A DNA stretch of 64,000 nucleotides from Bugula neritina. Its lineage: Eukaryota; Bryozoa; Gymnolaemata; Cheilostomatida; Bugulidae. Positions within the stretch are counted from its first letter, which is position 1. Each line of letters opens with the position of its first letter. This document shows, in pieces, positions 24,206-37,664 of the stretch. The notes under the pieces are model-generated. The model did not search any database. It was not told the DNA's origin and worked only from the letters and a program-made list of their open reading frames with translations. The position numbers and the translations under genes were made by a program. Location of the stretch: the NCBI GenBank assembly GCA_964035545.1, contig CAXIUT010000073.1, positions 248,001 to 312,000 of the forward strand. Direction: 5' to 3'.

Positions 24206-25551
24206 CGTCATGGAAACTTTTGTAGTTTTAAATAATATCTCCAAACTCATCACTTGCATGTGTTTATATACTTGATAAAGTTTTTCATGCAAAACTTGAT
24301 GCCTGCTTCAAAGACACCAGTGCTTAAATACTGTGTTAAATGTATTGGCACGTTGCCATGAGATATTTGGTAATATTTAGCATCACAACATACTCTTCAG
24401 AAAGTTAAGAAAATCAGTCTATAGAAAGTTAATGAAATAAACCTACCAGAGAGAGTAAGCCAGATGTAACAAGTAGATCCAAAACAAGTTGATTAACAAT
24501 TGAAGTTGAATTCTCCATGTAGTGAATACTTTAGTCCTAATGTCAAATGCAAACGTCTGCAACCAAGCTATGTAGACTTCATGGGCTGGTTAGCTGACAG
24601 GACTCATTAAAGTTCTTAACTGTTGTGTGTATAGTGATGCCCTTCTTGAAATAGAGAGGGCTGACTGAAGACTGCTACTTTGTGAAAATTGACAATGCAT
24701 ATTATTATTATTCATTGTTGCGATTCACGACTGCCATAAACAATGATAAAATATTCATTGTTGGTACTACTGAGTAGAATAAAATATAATATAATATTAT
24801 TCTCTGGACAGATAAACAATATCAAATGCATAATATAACATTACCATAAATCTACGGCGCTTCACATCTTCACCTTTTTCTGCAATGTTATTTCTTTGCA
24901 GTTAGAAGTACTAGCTGAATATATGACTATGAAACATAACCCTTCAATTTCATTGCACCAGCACCGATTTCAATATAGGTGTGTTGGGAGTTATATTTCC
25001 TAAAGTTTTGTTCTTGGTGTTTATACGAAGCAGACACAGGCTAATATTAGTTTTGTTATTTGCAAGAGTTTTTCTGTCTGATTGTCCATCAGCAAAAGTT
25101 TGCGCCTTGCAGTTATTATGGAAATACCAGTGATGCTGGAAGACCTTTGCATTGTACACCCGCCTTTACTATTGAATTTAGATGTTTTATTTTCCCATCC
25201 CCTCTCCTGCCCCCCTGTCCCCTCTAACAACCAGCAATCCTGACTCATGTGAAATGTGTTATTAAGTTTTAGAGTTGGACCATGGGCCTACAGTATACGA
25301 TTTGAAGCTTTATAGTTTACAGGCAGTGGAGATGAGTCACTGCTGAAACCCATTTTATTAGTAGACTATATTGCTCTTCAATCATCAGTTTGCATATTAA
25401 AACAGAAAGCTCATCTGCAGCGCCATTTCACAGTGTTAAATTTTGCTAGAGTAAAAATTAATTTTAGATGCCTTTGCAAACATATGAGAAATAAATGAGT
25501 CATTTTATGAAAAGAGGTGTTTGCAGCAGTTGTCCACTTTTGATTTAGACG
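24206..25551 (+). repeat. Monomer 19, C to B recombinant head, Q-K, 1346 bp
   Basis: Begins as C (cttaaatactg, tctatag, gaattctcc, gtgaatac), then reads as B from ccaagctatg (about 24563) onward (catgggc, cccttcttgaaatag, gactg). Private: gttaaatgt near 24335, tgttgcgattc near 24717, ttatatttcc near 24992. Middle Q, linker T/T/T, tail K. Confidence 0.91.
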
Positions 25552-26896
25552 CGTCATGGAAACTTTTGTAGTTTTAAATAATATCTCCAAACTCATCACT
25601 TGCATGTGTTTATATACTTGATAAAGTTTTTCATGCAAAACTTGATGCCTGCTTCAAAGACACCAGTGCTTAAAACTGTGTTAACTGTATTGGCACGTTG
25701 CCATGAGATATTTGGTTATATTTAGCATCACAACATACTCTTCAGAAAGTTAAGAAAATCAGTCTATAGAAAGTTAATGAAATAAACCTACCAGAGAGAG
25801 TAAGCCAGATGTAACAAGTAGATCCAAAACAAGTTGATTAACAATTGAAGTTGAATTCTCCATGTAGTGAATACTTTAGTCCTAATGTCAAATGCAAACG
25901 TCTGCAACCAAATTGTGTAGACTTCATGAGCTGGTTAGCTGACAGGACTCATTAAAGTTCTTAACTGTTGTGTGTATAGTGATGCCCATCTTGAACTAGA
26001 GAGGGCTGACGGAAGACTGCTACTTTGTGAAAATTGACAATGCATATTATTATTATTCATTGTTGAGATTCACGACTGCCATAAACAATGATAAAATATT
26101 CATTGTTGGTACTACTGAGTAGAATAAAATATAATATAATATTATTCTCTGGACAGATAAACAATATCAAATGCATATTATAACATTACCATAAATCTAC
26201 GGCGCTTCACATCTTCACTTTTTTCTGCAATGTTATTTCTTTGCAGTTAGAAGTACTAGCTGAATATATGACTATGAAACATAACCCTTCAATTTCATTG
26301 CACCAGCACCGATTTCAATATAGGTGTGTTGGGAGTTATCTTTCCTAAAGTTTTGTTCTTGGTGTTTATTCGAAGCAGACACAGGCTAATATTAGTTTTG
26401 TTATTTGCAAGAGTTTTTCTGTCTGATTGTCCATCAGCAAAAGTTTGCGCCTTGCAGTTATTATGGAAATACCAGTGATGCTGGAAGACCTTTGCATTGT
26501 ACACCCGCCTTTACTATTGAATTTAGATGTTTTATTTTCCCATCCCCTCTCCTGCCCCCCTGTCCCCTCTAACAACCAGCAATCCTGACTCATGTGAAAT
26601 GTGTTATTAAGTTTTAGAGTTGGACCATGGGCCTACAGTATACGATTTGAAGCTTTATAGTTTACAGGCAGTGGAGATGAGTCACTGCTGAAACCCATTT
26701 TATTAGTAGACTATATTGCTCTTCAATCATCAGTTTGCATATTAAAACAGAAAGCTCATCTGCAGCGCCATTTCACAGTGTTAAATTTTGCTAGAGTAAA
26801 AATTAATTTTAGATGTCTTTGCAAACATATGAGAAATAAATGAGTCATTTTATGAAAAGAGGGGTTTGCAGCAGTTGTCCACTTTTGATTTAGACG
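25552..26896 (+). repeat. Monomer 20, A-Q-K, 1345 bp
   Basis: Head A with aactgttg and gacgg, the last unmixed head A in the window. Middle Q with tattcgaagc, linker T/T/T, tail K with gatgtc and gaggggttt. Confidence 0.91.
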
Positions 26897-28242
26897 CGTC
26901 ATGGAAACTTTTGTAGTTTTAAATAATATCTCCAAACTCATCACTTGCATGTGTTTATATACTTGATAAAGTTTTTCATGCAAAACTTGATGCCTGCTTC
27001 AAAGACACCAGTGCTTAAATACTGTGTTAACTGTATTGGCACGTTGCCATGAGATATTTGGTAATATTTAGCATCACAACATACTCTTCAGAAAGTTAAG
27101 AAAATCAGTCTATAGAAAGTTAATGAAATAAACCTACCAGAGAGAGTAAGCCAGATGTAACAAGTAGATCCAAAACAAGTTGATTGACGATTGAAGTTGA
27201 ATTCTCCATGTAGTGAATACTTTAGTCCTAATGTCAAATGCAAACGTCTGCAACCAAATTGTGTAGACTTCATGAGCTGGTTAGCTGACAGGACTCATTA
27301 AAGTTCTTAACTCTTGTGTGTATAGTGATGCCCATCTTGAACTAGAGAGGGCTGACTGAAGACTGCTACTTTGTGAAAATTGACAATGCATATTATTATT
27401 ATTCATTGTTGAGATTCAGGACTGCCATAAACAATGATAAAATATTCATTGTTGGTACTACTGAGTAGAATAAAATATAATATAATATTATTCTCTGGAC
27501 AGATAAACAATATCAAATGCATATTATAACATTACCATAAATCTACGGCGCTTCACATCTTCACCTTTTTCTGCAATGTTATTTCTTTGCAGTTAGAAGT
27601 ACTAGCTGAATATATGACTATGAAACATAACCCTTCAATTTCATTGCACCAGCACCGATTTCAATATAGGTGTGTTGGGAGTTATCTTTCCTAAATTTTT
27701 GTTCTTGGCGTTTATACGAAACAGACACAGGCTAATATTAGTTTTGTTATTTGCAAGAGTTTTTCTGTCTGATTGTCCATCAGCAAAAGTTTGCGCCTTC
27801 CCGTTATTATGGAAATTCCAGTGCTGCTGGAAGACCTTTGCATTGTACACCCGCCTTTACTATTGAATTTAGATGTTTTATTTTCCCATCCCCTCTCCTG
27901 CCCCCCTGTCCCCTCTAACAACCAGCAATCCTGACTCATGCGAAATGTGTTATTAAGTTTTAGAGTTGGACCATGGGCCTACAGTATACGATTTGAAGCT
28001 TTATAGTTTACAGGCAGTGGAGATGAGTCACTGCTGAAACCCATTTTATTAGTAGACTATATTGCTCTTCAATCATCAGTTTGCATATTAAAACAGAAAG
28101 CTCATCTGCAGCGCCATTTCACAGTGTTAAATTTTGCTAGAGTAAAAATTAATTTTAGATGCCTTTGCAAACATATGAGAAATAAATGAGTCATTTTATG
28201 AAAAGAGGTGTTTGCAGCAGTTGTCCACTTTTGATTTAGACG
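26897..28242 (+). repeat. Monomer 21, C-N1-K, 1346 bp
   Basis: Head C with gattgacgattg, aactcttg, gactg and private-class attcaggactg. Middle N1, linker C/T/T, tail K. Monomers 23 and 28 carry the same set, making this the first of three close relatives. Confidence 0.92.
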
Positions 28243-29588
28243 CGTCATGGAAACTTTTGTAGTTTTAAATAATATCTCCAAACTCATCACTTGCATGTGT
28301 TTATATACTTGATAAAGTTTTTCATGCAAAACTTGATGCCTGCTTCAAAGACACCAGTGCTTAAATACTGTGTTAACTGTATTGGCACGTTGCCATGAGA
28401 TATTTGGTAATATTTAGCATCACAACATACTCTTCAGAAAGTTAAGAAAATCAGTCTATAGAAAGTTAATGAAATAAACCTACCAGAGAGAGTAAGCCAG
28501 GTGTAACAAGTAGATCCAAAACAAGTTGATTGACGATTGAAGTTGAATTCTCCATGTAGTGAATACTTTAGTCCTAATGTCAAATGCAAACGTCTGCAAC
28601 CAAATTGTGTAGACTTCATGAGCTGGTTAGCTGACAGGACTCATTAAAGTTCTTAACTCTTGTGTGTATAGTGATGCCCATCTTGAACTAGAGAGGGCTG
28701 ACTGAAGACTGCTCCTTTGTGAAAATTGACAATGCATATTATTATTATTCATTGTTGAGATTCACGACTGCCATAAACAATGATAAAATATTCATTGTTG
28801 GTACTACTGAGTAGAATAAAATATAATATAATATTATTCTCTGGACAGATAAACAATATCAAATGCATATTATAACATTACCATAAATCTACGGCGCTTC
28901 ACATCTTCACCTTTTTCTGCAATGTTATTTCTTTGCAGTTAGAAGTACTAGCTGAATATATGACTATGAAACATAACCCTTCAATTTCATTGCACCAGCA
29001 CCGATTTCAATGTAGGTGTGTTGGGAGTTATCTTTCCTAAATTTTTGTTCTTGGCAATTATACGAAACAGACACAGGCTAATATTAGTTTTGTTATTTGC
29101 AAGAGTTTTTCTGTCTGATTGTCCATCAGCAAAAGTTTGCGCCTTGCAGTTATTATGGAAATACCAGTGATGCTGGAAGACCTTTGCATTGTACACCCGC
29201 CTTTACTATTGAATTTAGATGTTTTATTTTCCCATCCCCTCTCCTGCCCCCCTGTCCCCTCTAACAACCAGCAATCCTGACTCATGCGAAATGTGTCATT
29301 AAGTTTTAGAGTTGGACCATGGGCCGACAGTATACGATTTGAAGCTTTATAGTTTACAGGCAGTGGAGATGAGTCACTGCTGAAACCCATTTTATTAGTA
29401 GACTATATTGCTCTTCAATCATCAGTTTTCATATTCAAAGAGAAAGCTCATCTGCAGCGCCATTTCACAGTGTTATATTTTGCTAGAGTAATAACTAATT
29501 TTAGATGCCTTTGCAAACATATGAGAAATAAATGAGTCATTTTATGAAAAGAGGTGTTTGCAGCAGTTGTCCACTTTTGATTTAGACG
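28243..29588 (+). repeat. Monomer 22, C-(N2/Q)-S, 1346 bp
   Basis: Head C with ccaggtgtaac, gattgacgattg and ctgctcctt. The middle starts as N2 (tgtagg, ggcaatt, cgaaac) and ends as Q (gcagtt, accagtgatg), the reverse of the switch in monomers 14 and 15. Linker C/C/G, tail S. Confidence 0.92.
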
Positions 29589-30934
29589 CGTCATGGAAAC
29601 TTTTGTAGTTTTAAATAATATCTCCAAACTCATCACTTGCATGTGTTTATATACTTGATAAAGTTTTTCATGCAAAACTTGATGCCTGCTTCAAAGACAC
29701 CAGTGCTTAAATACTGTGTTAACTGTATTGGCACGTTGCCATGAGATATTTGGTAATATTTAGCATCACAACATACTCTTCAGAAAGTTAAGAAAATCAG
29801 TCTATAGAAAGTTAATGAAATAAACCTACCAGAGAGAGTAAGCCAGATGTAACAAGTAGATCCAAAACAAGTTGATTGACGATTGAAGTTGAATTCTCCA
29901 TGTAGTGAATACTTTAGTCCTAATGTCAAATGCAAACGTCTGCAACCAAATTGTGTAGACTTCATGAGCTGGTTAGCTGACAGGACTCATTAAAGTTCTT
30001 AACTCTTGTGTGTATAGTGATGCCCATCTTGAACTAGAGAGGGCTGACTGAAGACTGCTACTTTGTGAAAATTGACAATGCATATTATTATTATTCATTG
30101 TTGAGATTCAGGACTGCCATAAACAATGATAAAATATTCATTGTTGGTACTACTGAGTAGAATAAAATATAATATAATATTATTCTCTGGACAGATAAAC
30201 AATATCAAATGCATATTATAACATTACCATAAATCTACGGCGCTTCACATCTTCACCTTTTTCTGCAATGTTATTTCTTTGCAGTTAGAAGTACTAGCTG
30301 AATATATGACTATGAAACATAACCCTTCAATTTCATTGCACCAGCACCGATTTCAATATAGGTGTGTTGGGAGTTATCTTTCCTAAATTTTTGTTCTTGG
30401 CGTTTATACGAAACAGACACAGGCTAATATTAGTTTTGTTATTTGCAAGAGTTTTTCTGTCTGATTGTCCATCAGCAAAAGTTTGCGCCTTCCCGTTATT
30501 ATGGAAATTCCAGTGCTGCTGGAAGACCTTTGCATTGTACACCCGCCTTTACTATTGAATTTAGATGTTTTATTTTCCCATCCCCTCTCCTGCCCCCCTG
30601 TCCCCTCTAACAACCAGCAATCCTGACTCATGCGAAATGTGTTATTAAGTTTTAGAGTTGGACCATGGGCCTACAGTATACGATTTGAAGCTTTATAGTT
30701 TACAGGCAGTGGAGATGAGTCACTGCTGAAACCCATTTTATTAGTAGACTATATTGCTCTTCAATCATCAGTTTGCATATTAAAACAGAAAGCTCATCTG
30801 CAGCGCCATTTCACAGTGTTAAATTTTGCTAGAGTAAAAATTAATTTTAGATGCCTTTGCAAACATATGAGAAATAAATGAGTCATTTTATGAAAAGAGG
30901 TGTTTGCAGCAGTTGTCCACTTTTGATTTAGACG
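29589..30934 (+). repeat. Monomer 23, C-N1-K, duplicate of monomer 21
   Basis: Same marks as monomer 21 (gattgacgattg, attcaggactg, N1, linker C/T/T, K) at an offset of 2692. Confidence 0.92.
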
Positions 30935-32280
30935 CGTCATGGAAACTTTTGTAGTTTTAAATAATATCTCCAAACTCATCACTTGCATGTGTTTATATAC
31001 TTGATAAAGTTTTTCATGCAAAACTTGATGCCTGCTTCAAAGACACCAGTGCTTAAATACTGTGTTAACTGTATTGGCACGTTGCCATGAGATATTTGGT
31101 AATATTTAGCATCACAACATACTCTTCAGAAAGTTAAGAAAATCAGTCTATAGAAAGTTAATGAAATAAACCTACCAGAGAGAGTAAGCCAGGTGTAACA
31201 AGTAGATCCAAAACAAGTTGATTGACGATTGAAGTTGAATTCTCCATGTAGTGAATACTTTAGTCCTAATGTCAAATGCAAACGTCTGCAACCAAATTGT
31301 GTAGACTTCATGAGCTGGTTAGCTGACAGGACTCATTAAAGTTCTTAACTCTTGTGTGTATAGTGATGCCCATCTTGAACTAGAGAGGGCTGACTGAAGA
31401 CTGCTCCTTTGTGAAAATTGACAATGCATATTATTATTATTCATTGTTGAGATTCACGACTGCCATAAACAATGATAAAATATTCATTGTTGGTACTACT
31501 GAGTAGAATAAAATATAATATAATATTATTCTCTGGACAGATAAACAATATCAAATGCATATTATAACATTACCATAAATCTACGGCGCTTCACATCTTC
31601 ACCTTTTTCTGCAATGTTATTTCTTTGCAGTTAGAAGTACTAGCTGAATATATGACTATGAAACATAACCCTTCAATTTCATTGCACCAGCACCGATTTC
31701 AATATAGGTGTGTTGGGAGTTATCTTTCCTAAATTTTTGTTCTTAGCGTTTATACGAAACAGACACAGGCTAATATTAGTTTTGTTATTTGCAAGAGTTT
31801 TTCTGTCTGATTGTCCATCAGCAAAAGTTTGCGCCTTCCCGTTATTATGGAAATTCCAGTGCTGCTGGAAGACCTTTGCATTGTACACCCGCCTTTACTA
31901 TTGAATTTAGATGTTTTATTTTCCCATCCCCTCTCCTGCCCCCCTGTCCCCTCTAACAACCAGCAATCCTGACTCATGCGAAATGTGTTATTAAGTTTTA
32001 GAGTTGGACCATGGGCCTACAGTATACGATTTGAAGCTTTATAGTTTACAGGCAGTGGAGATGAGTCACTGCTGAAACCCATTTTATTAGTAGACTATAT
32101 TGCTCTTCAATCATCAGTTTGCATATTAAAACAGAAAGCTCATCTGCAGCGCCATTTCACAGTGTTAAATTTTGCTAGAGTAAAAATTAATTTTAGATGC
32201 CTTTGCAAACATATGAGAAATAAATGAGTCATTTTATGAAAAGAGGTGTTTGCAGCAGTTGTCCACTTTTGATTTAGACG
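30935..32280 (+). repeat. Monomer 24, C-N1-K, half copy of monomer 22
   Basis: The first half repeats monomer 22 (ccaggtgtaac, ctgctcctt). From 31704 it differs (tatagg, N1, linker C/T/T, K). One private change, cttagcgttt, lies near 31742. Confidence 0.92.
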
Positions 32281-33626
32281 CGTCATGGAAACTTTTGTAG
32301 TTTTAAATAATATCTCCAAACTCATCACTTGCATGTGTTTATATACTTGATAAAGTTTTTCATGCAAAACTTGATGCCTGCTTCAAAGACACCAGTGCTT
32401 AAATACTGTGTTAACTGTATTGGCACGTTGCCATGAGATATTTGGAAATATTTAGCATCACAACATACTCTTCAGAAAGTTAAGAAAATCAGTCTATAGA
32501 AAGTTAATGAAATAAACCTACCAGAGAGAGTAAGCCAGATGTAACAAGTAGATCCAAAACAAGTTGATTAACGATTGAAGTTGAATTCTCCATGTAGTGA
32601 ATACTTTAGTCCTAATGTCAAATGCAAACGTCTGCAACCAAATTGTGTAGACTTCATGAGCTGGTTAGCTGACAGGACTCATTAAAGTTCTTAACTCTTG
32701 TGTGTATAGTGATGCCCATCTTGAACTAGAGAGGGCTGACTGAAGACTGCTACTTTGTGAAAATTGACAATGCATATTATTATTATTCATTGTTGAGATT
32801 CACGACTGCCATAAACAATGATAAAATATTCATTGTTGGTACTACTGAGTAGAATAAAATATAATATAATATTATTCTCTGGACAGATAAACAATATCAA
32901 ATGCATAATATAACATTACCATAAATCTACGGCGCTTCACATCTTCACCTTTTTCTGCAATGTTGTTTCTTTGCAGTTAGAAGTACTAGCTGAATATATG
33001 ACTATGAAACATAACCCTTCAATTTCATTGCACCAGCACCGATTTCAATATAGGTGTGTTGGGAGTTATCTTTCCTAAAGTTTTGTTCTTGGTGTTTATA
33101 CGAAGCAGACACAGGCTAATATTAGTTTTGTTATTTGCAAGAGTTTTTCTGTCTGATTGTCCATCAGCAAAAGTTTGCGGCTTGCAGTTATTATGGAAAT
33201 ACCAGTGATGCTGGAAGACCTTTGCATTGTACACCCGCCTTTACTATTGAATTTAGATGTTTTATTTTCCCATCCCCTCTCCTGCCCCCCTGTCCCCTCT
33301 AACAACCAGCAATCCTGACTCATGTGAAATGTGTTATTAAGTTTTAGAGTTGGACCATGGGCCTACAGTATACGATTTGAAGCTTTATAGTTTACAGGCA
33401 GTGGAGATGAGTCACTGCTGAAACCCATTTTATTAGTAGACTATATTGCTCTTCAATCATCAGTTTGCATATTAAAACAGAAAGCTCATCTGCAGCGCCA
33501 TTTCACAGTGTTAAATTTTGCTAGAGTAAAAATTAATTTTAGATGCCTTTGCAAACATATGAGAAATAAATGAGTCATTTTATGAAAAGAGGTGTTTGCA
33601 GCAGTTGTCCACTTTTGATTTAGACG
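32281..33626 (+). repeat. Monomer 25, C-Q-K, 1346 bp
   Basis: Head C with private-class ttggaaatattt and gattaacgattg; gttgtttct in the pyrimidine stretch; middle Q with tttgcggcttg; linker T/T/T; tail K. Shared as a set only with monomer 26. Confidence 0.92.
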
Positions 33627-34972
33627 CGTCATGGAAACTTTTGTAGTTTTAAATAATATCTCCAAACTCATCACTTGCATGTGTTTATATACTTGATAAA
33701 GTTTTTCATGCAAAACTTGATGCCTGCTTCAAAGACACCAGTGCTTAAATACTGTGTTAACTGTATTGGCACGTTGCCATGAGATATTTGGAAATATTTA
33801 GCATCACAACATACTCTTCAGAAAGTTAAGAAAATCAGTCTATAGAAAGTTAATGAAATAAACCTACCAGAGAGAGTAAGCCAGATGTAACAAGTAGATC
33901 CAAAACAAGTTGATTAACGATTGAAGTTGAATTCTCCATGTAGTGAATACTTTAGTCCTAATGTCAAATGCAAACGTCTGCAACCAAATTGTGTAGACTT
34001 CATGAGCTGGTTAGCTGACAGGACTCATTAAAGTTCTTAACTCTTGTGTGTATAGTGATGCCCATCTTGAACTAGAGAGGGCTGACTGAAGACTGCTACT
34101 TTGTGAAAATTGACAATGCATATTATTATTATTCATTGTTGAGATTCACGACTGCCATAAACAATGATAAAATATTCATTGTTGGTACTACTGAGTAGAA
34201 TAAAATATAATATAATATTATTCTCTGGACAGATAAACAATATCAAATGCATAATATAACATTACCATAAATCTACGGCGCTTCACATCTTCACCTTTTT
34301 CTGCAATGTTGTTTCTTTGCAGTTAGAAGTACTAGCTGAATATATGACTATGAAACATAACCCTTCAATTTCATTGCACCAGCACCGATTTCAATATAGG
34401 TGTGTTGGGAGTTATCTTTCCTAAAGTTTTGTTCTTGGTGTTTATACGAAGCAGACACAGGCTAATATTAGTTTTGTTATTTGCAAGAGTTTTTCTGTCT
34501 GATTGTCCATCAGCAAAAGTTTGCGGCTTGCAGTTATTATGGAAATACCAGTGATGCTGGAAGACCTTTGCATTGTACACCCGCCTTTACTATTGAATTT
34601 AGATGTTTTATTTTCCCATCCCCTCTCCTGCCCCCCTGTCCCCTCTAACAACCAGCAATCCTGACTCATGTGAAATGTGTTATTAAGTTTTAGAGTTGGA
34701 CCATGGGCCTACAGTATACGATTTGAAGCTTTATAGTTTACAGGCAGTGGAGATGAGTCACTGCTGAAACCCATTTTATTAGTAGACTATATTGCTCTTC
34801 AATCATCAGTTTGCATATTAAAACAGAAAGCTCATCTGCAGCGCCATTTCACAGTGTTAAATTTTGCTAGAGTAAAAAGTAATTTTAGATGCCTTTGCAA
34901 ACATATGAGAAATAAATGAGTCAGTTTATGAAAAGAGGTGTTTGCAGCAGTTGTCCACTTTTGATTTAGACG
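33627..34972 (+). repeat. Monomer 26, C-Q-K, adjacent duplicate of monomer 25
   Basis: Has all the monomer 25 marks. It departs in the tail with taaaaagtaa (near 34874) and gtcagttta (near 34921), both private. Confidence 0.92.
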
Positions 34973-36318
34973 CGTCATGGAAACTTTTGTAGTTTTAAAT
35001 AATATCTCCAAACTCATCACTTGCATGTGTTTATATACTTGATAAAGTTTTTCATGCAAAACTTGATGCCTGCTTCAAAGACACCAGTGCTTAAATACTG
35101 TGTTAACTGTATTGGCACGTTGCCATGAGATATTTGGTAATATTTAGCATCACAACATACTCTTCAGAAAGTTAAGAAAATCAGTCTATAGAAAGTTAAT
35201 GAAATAAACCTACCAGAGAGAGTAAGCCAGATGTAACAAGTAGATCCAAAACAAGTTGATTAACAATTGAAGTTGAATTCTCCATGTAGTGAATACTTTA
35301 GTCCTACTGTCAAATGCAAACGTCTGCAACCAAATTGTGTAGACTTCATGAGCTGGTTAGCTGACAGGACTCATTAAAGTTCTTAACTCTTGTGTGTATA
35401 GTGATGCCCATCTTGAACTAGAGAGGGCTGACGGAAGACTGCTACTTTGTGAAAATTGACAATGCATATTATTATTATTCATTGTTGAGATTCACGACTG
35501 CCATAAACAATGATAAAATATTCATTGTTGGTACTACTGAGTAGAATAAAATATAATATAATATTATTCTCTGGACAGATAAACAATATCAAATGCATAT
35601 TATAACATTACCATAAATCTACGGCGCTTCACATCTTCACCTTTTTCTGCAATGTTATTTCTTTGCAGTTAGAAGTACTAGCTGAATATATGACTATGAA
35701 ACATAACCCTTCAATTTCATTGCACCAGCACCGATTTCAATGTAGGTGTGTTGGGAGTTATCTTTCCTAAATTTTTGTTCTTGGCAATTATACGAAACAG
35801 ACACAGGCTAATATTAGTTTTGTTATTTGCAAGAGTTTTTCTGTCTGATTGTCCATCAGCAAAAGTTTGCGCCTTGCAGTTATTATGGAAATACCAGTGA
35901 TGCTGGAAGACCTTTGCATTGTACACCCGCCTTTACTATTGAATTTAGATGTTTTATTTTCCCATCCCCTCTCCTGCCCCCCTGTCCCCTCTAACAACCA
36001 GCAATCCTGACTCATGCGAAATGTGTCATTAAGTTTTAGAGTTGGACCATGGGCCGACAGTATACGATTTGAAGCTTTATAGTTTACAGGCAGTGGAGAT
36101 GAGTCACTGCTGAAACCCATTTTATTAGTAGACTATATTGCTCTTCAATCATCAGTTTTCATATTCAAAGAGAAAGCTCATCTGCAGTGCCATTTCACAG
36201 TGTTATATTTTGCTAGAGTAATAACTAATTTTAGATGCCTTTGCAAACATATGAGAAATAAATGAGTCATTTTATGAAAAGAGGTGTTTGCAGCAGTTGT
36301 CCACTTTTGATTTAGACG
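34973..36318 (+). repeat. Monomer 27, C-(N2/Q)-S, 1346 bp
   Basis: Head C with gattaacaattg, private cctactgtc near 35304, and gacgg. From about 35445 it follows monomer 22: N2 to Q switch, linker C/C/G, tail S. It has cagtgcc at 36188 where monomer 22 has cagcgcc. Confidence 0.92.
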
Positions 36319-37664
36319 CGTCATGGAAACTTTTGTAGTTTTAAATAATATCTCCAAACTCATCACTTGCATGTGTTTATATACTTGATAAAGTTTTTCA
36401 TGCAAAACTTGATGCCTGCTTCAAAGACACCAGTGCTTAAATACTGTGTTAACTGTATTGGCACGTTGCCATGAGATATTTGGTAATATTTAGCATCACA
36501 ACATACTCTTCAGAAAGTTAAGAAAATCAGTCTATAGAAAGTTAATGAAATAAACCTACCAGAGAGAGTAAGCCAGATGTAACAAGTAGATCCAAAACAA
36601 GTTGATTGACGATTGAAGTTGAATTCTCCATGTAGTGAATACTTTAGTCCTAATGTCAAATGCAAACGTCTGCAACCAAATTGTGTAGACTTCATGAGCT
36701 GGTTAGCTGACAGGACTCATTAAAGTTCTTAACTCTTGTGTGTATAGTGATGCCCATCTTGAACTAGAGAGGGCTGACTGAAGACTGCTACTTTGTGAAA
36801 ATTGACAATGCATATTATTATTATTCATTGTTGAGATTCAGGACTGCCATAAACAATGATAAAATATTCATTGTTGGTACTACTGAGTAGAATAAAATAT
36901 AATATAATATTATTCTCTGGACAGATAAACAATATCAAATGCATATTATAACATTACCATAAATCTACGGCGCTTCACATCTTCACCTTTTTCTGCAATG
37001 TTATTTCTTTGCAGTTAGAAGTACTAGCTGAATATATGACTATGAAACATAACCCTTCAATTTCATTGCACCAGCACCGATTTCAATATAGGTGTGTTGG
37101 GAGTTATCTTTCCTAAATTTTTGTTCTTGGCGTTTATACGAAACAGACACAGGCTAATATTAGTTTTGTTATTTGCAAGAGTTTTTCTGTCTGATTGTCC
37201 ATCAGCAAAAGTTTGCGCCTTCCCGTTATTATGGAAATTCCAGTGCTGCTGGAAGACCTTTGCATTGTACACCCGCCTTTACTATTGAATTTAGATGTTT
37301 TATTTTCCCATCCCCTCTCCTGCCCCCCTGTCCCCTCTAACAACCAGCAATCCTGACTCATGCGAAATGTGTTATTAAGTTTTAGAGTTGGACCATGGGC
37401 CTACAGTATACGATTTGAAGCTTTATAGTTTACAGGCAGTGGAGATGAGTCACTGCTGAAACCCATTTTATTAGTAGACTATATTGCTCTTCAATCATCA
37501 GTTTGCATATTAAAACAGAAAGCTCATCTGCAGCGCCATTTCACAGTGTTAAATTTTGCTAGAGTAAAAATTAATTTTAGATGCCTTTGCAAACATATGA
37601 GAAATAAATGAGTCATTTTATGAAAAGAGGTGTTTGCAGCAGTTGTCCACTTTTGATTTAGACG
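36319..37664 (+). repeat. Monomer 28, C-N1-K, copy of monomer 23
   Basis: Same marks as monomers 21 and 23 (gattgacgattg, attcaggactg, N1, C/T/T, K). Together with monomer 27 it forms the displaced copy of the monomer 22-23 pair, 6730 bp away. Confidence 0.92.

Noticed and set aside
27088-27273. Minus-strand 61-codon frame in some C-head monomers
   Set aside because: Open only where gattgac replaces gattaac, which removes a stop; the rest of the copies are closed. It looks like chance.
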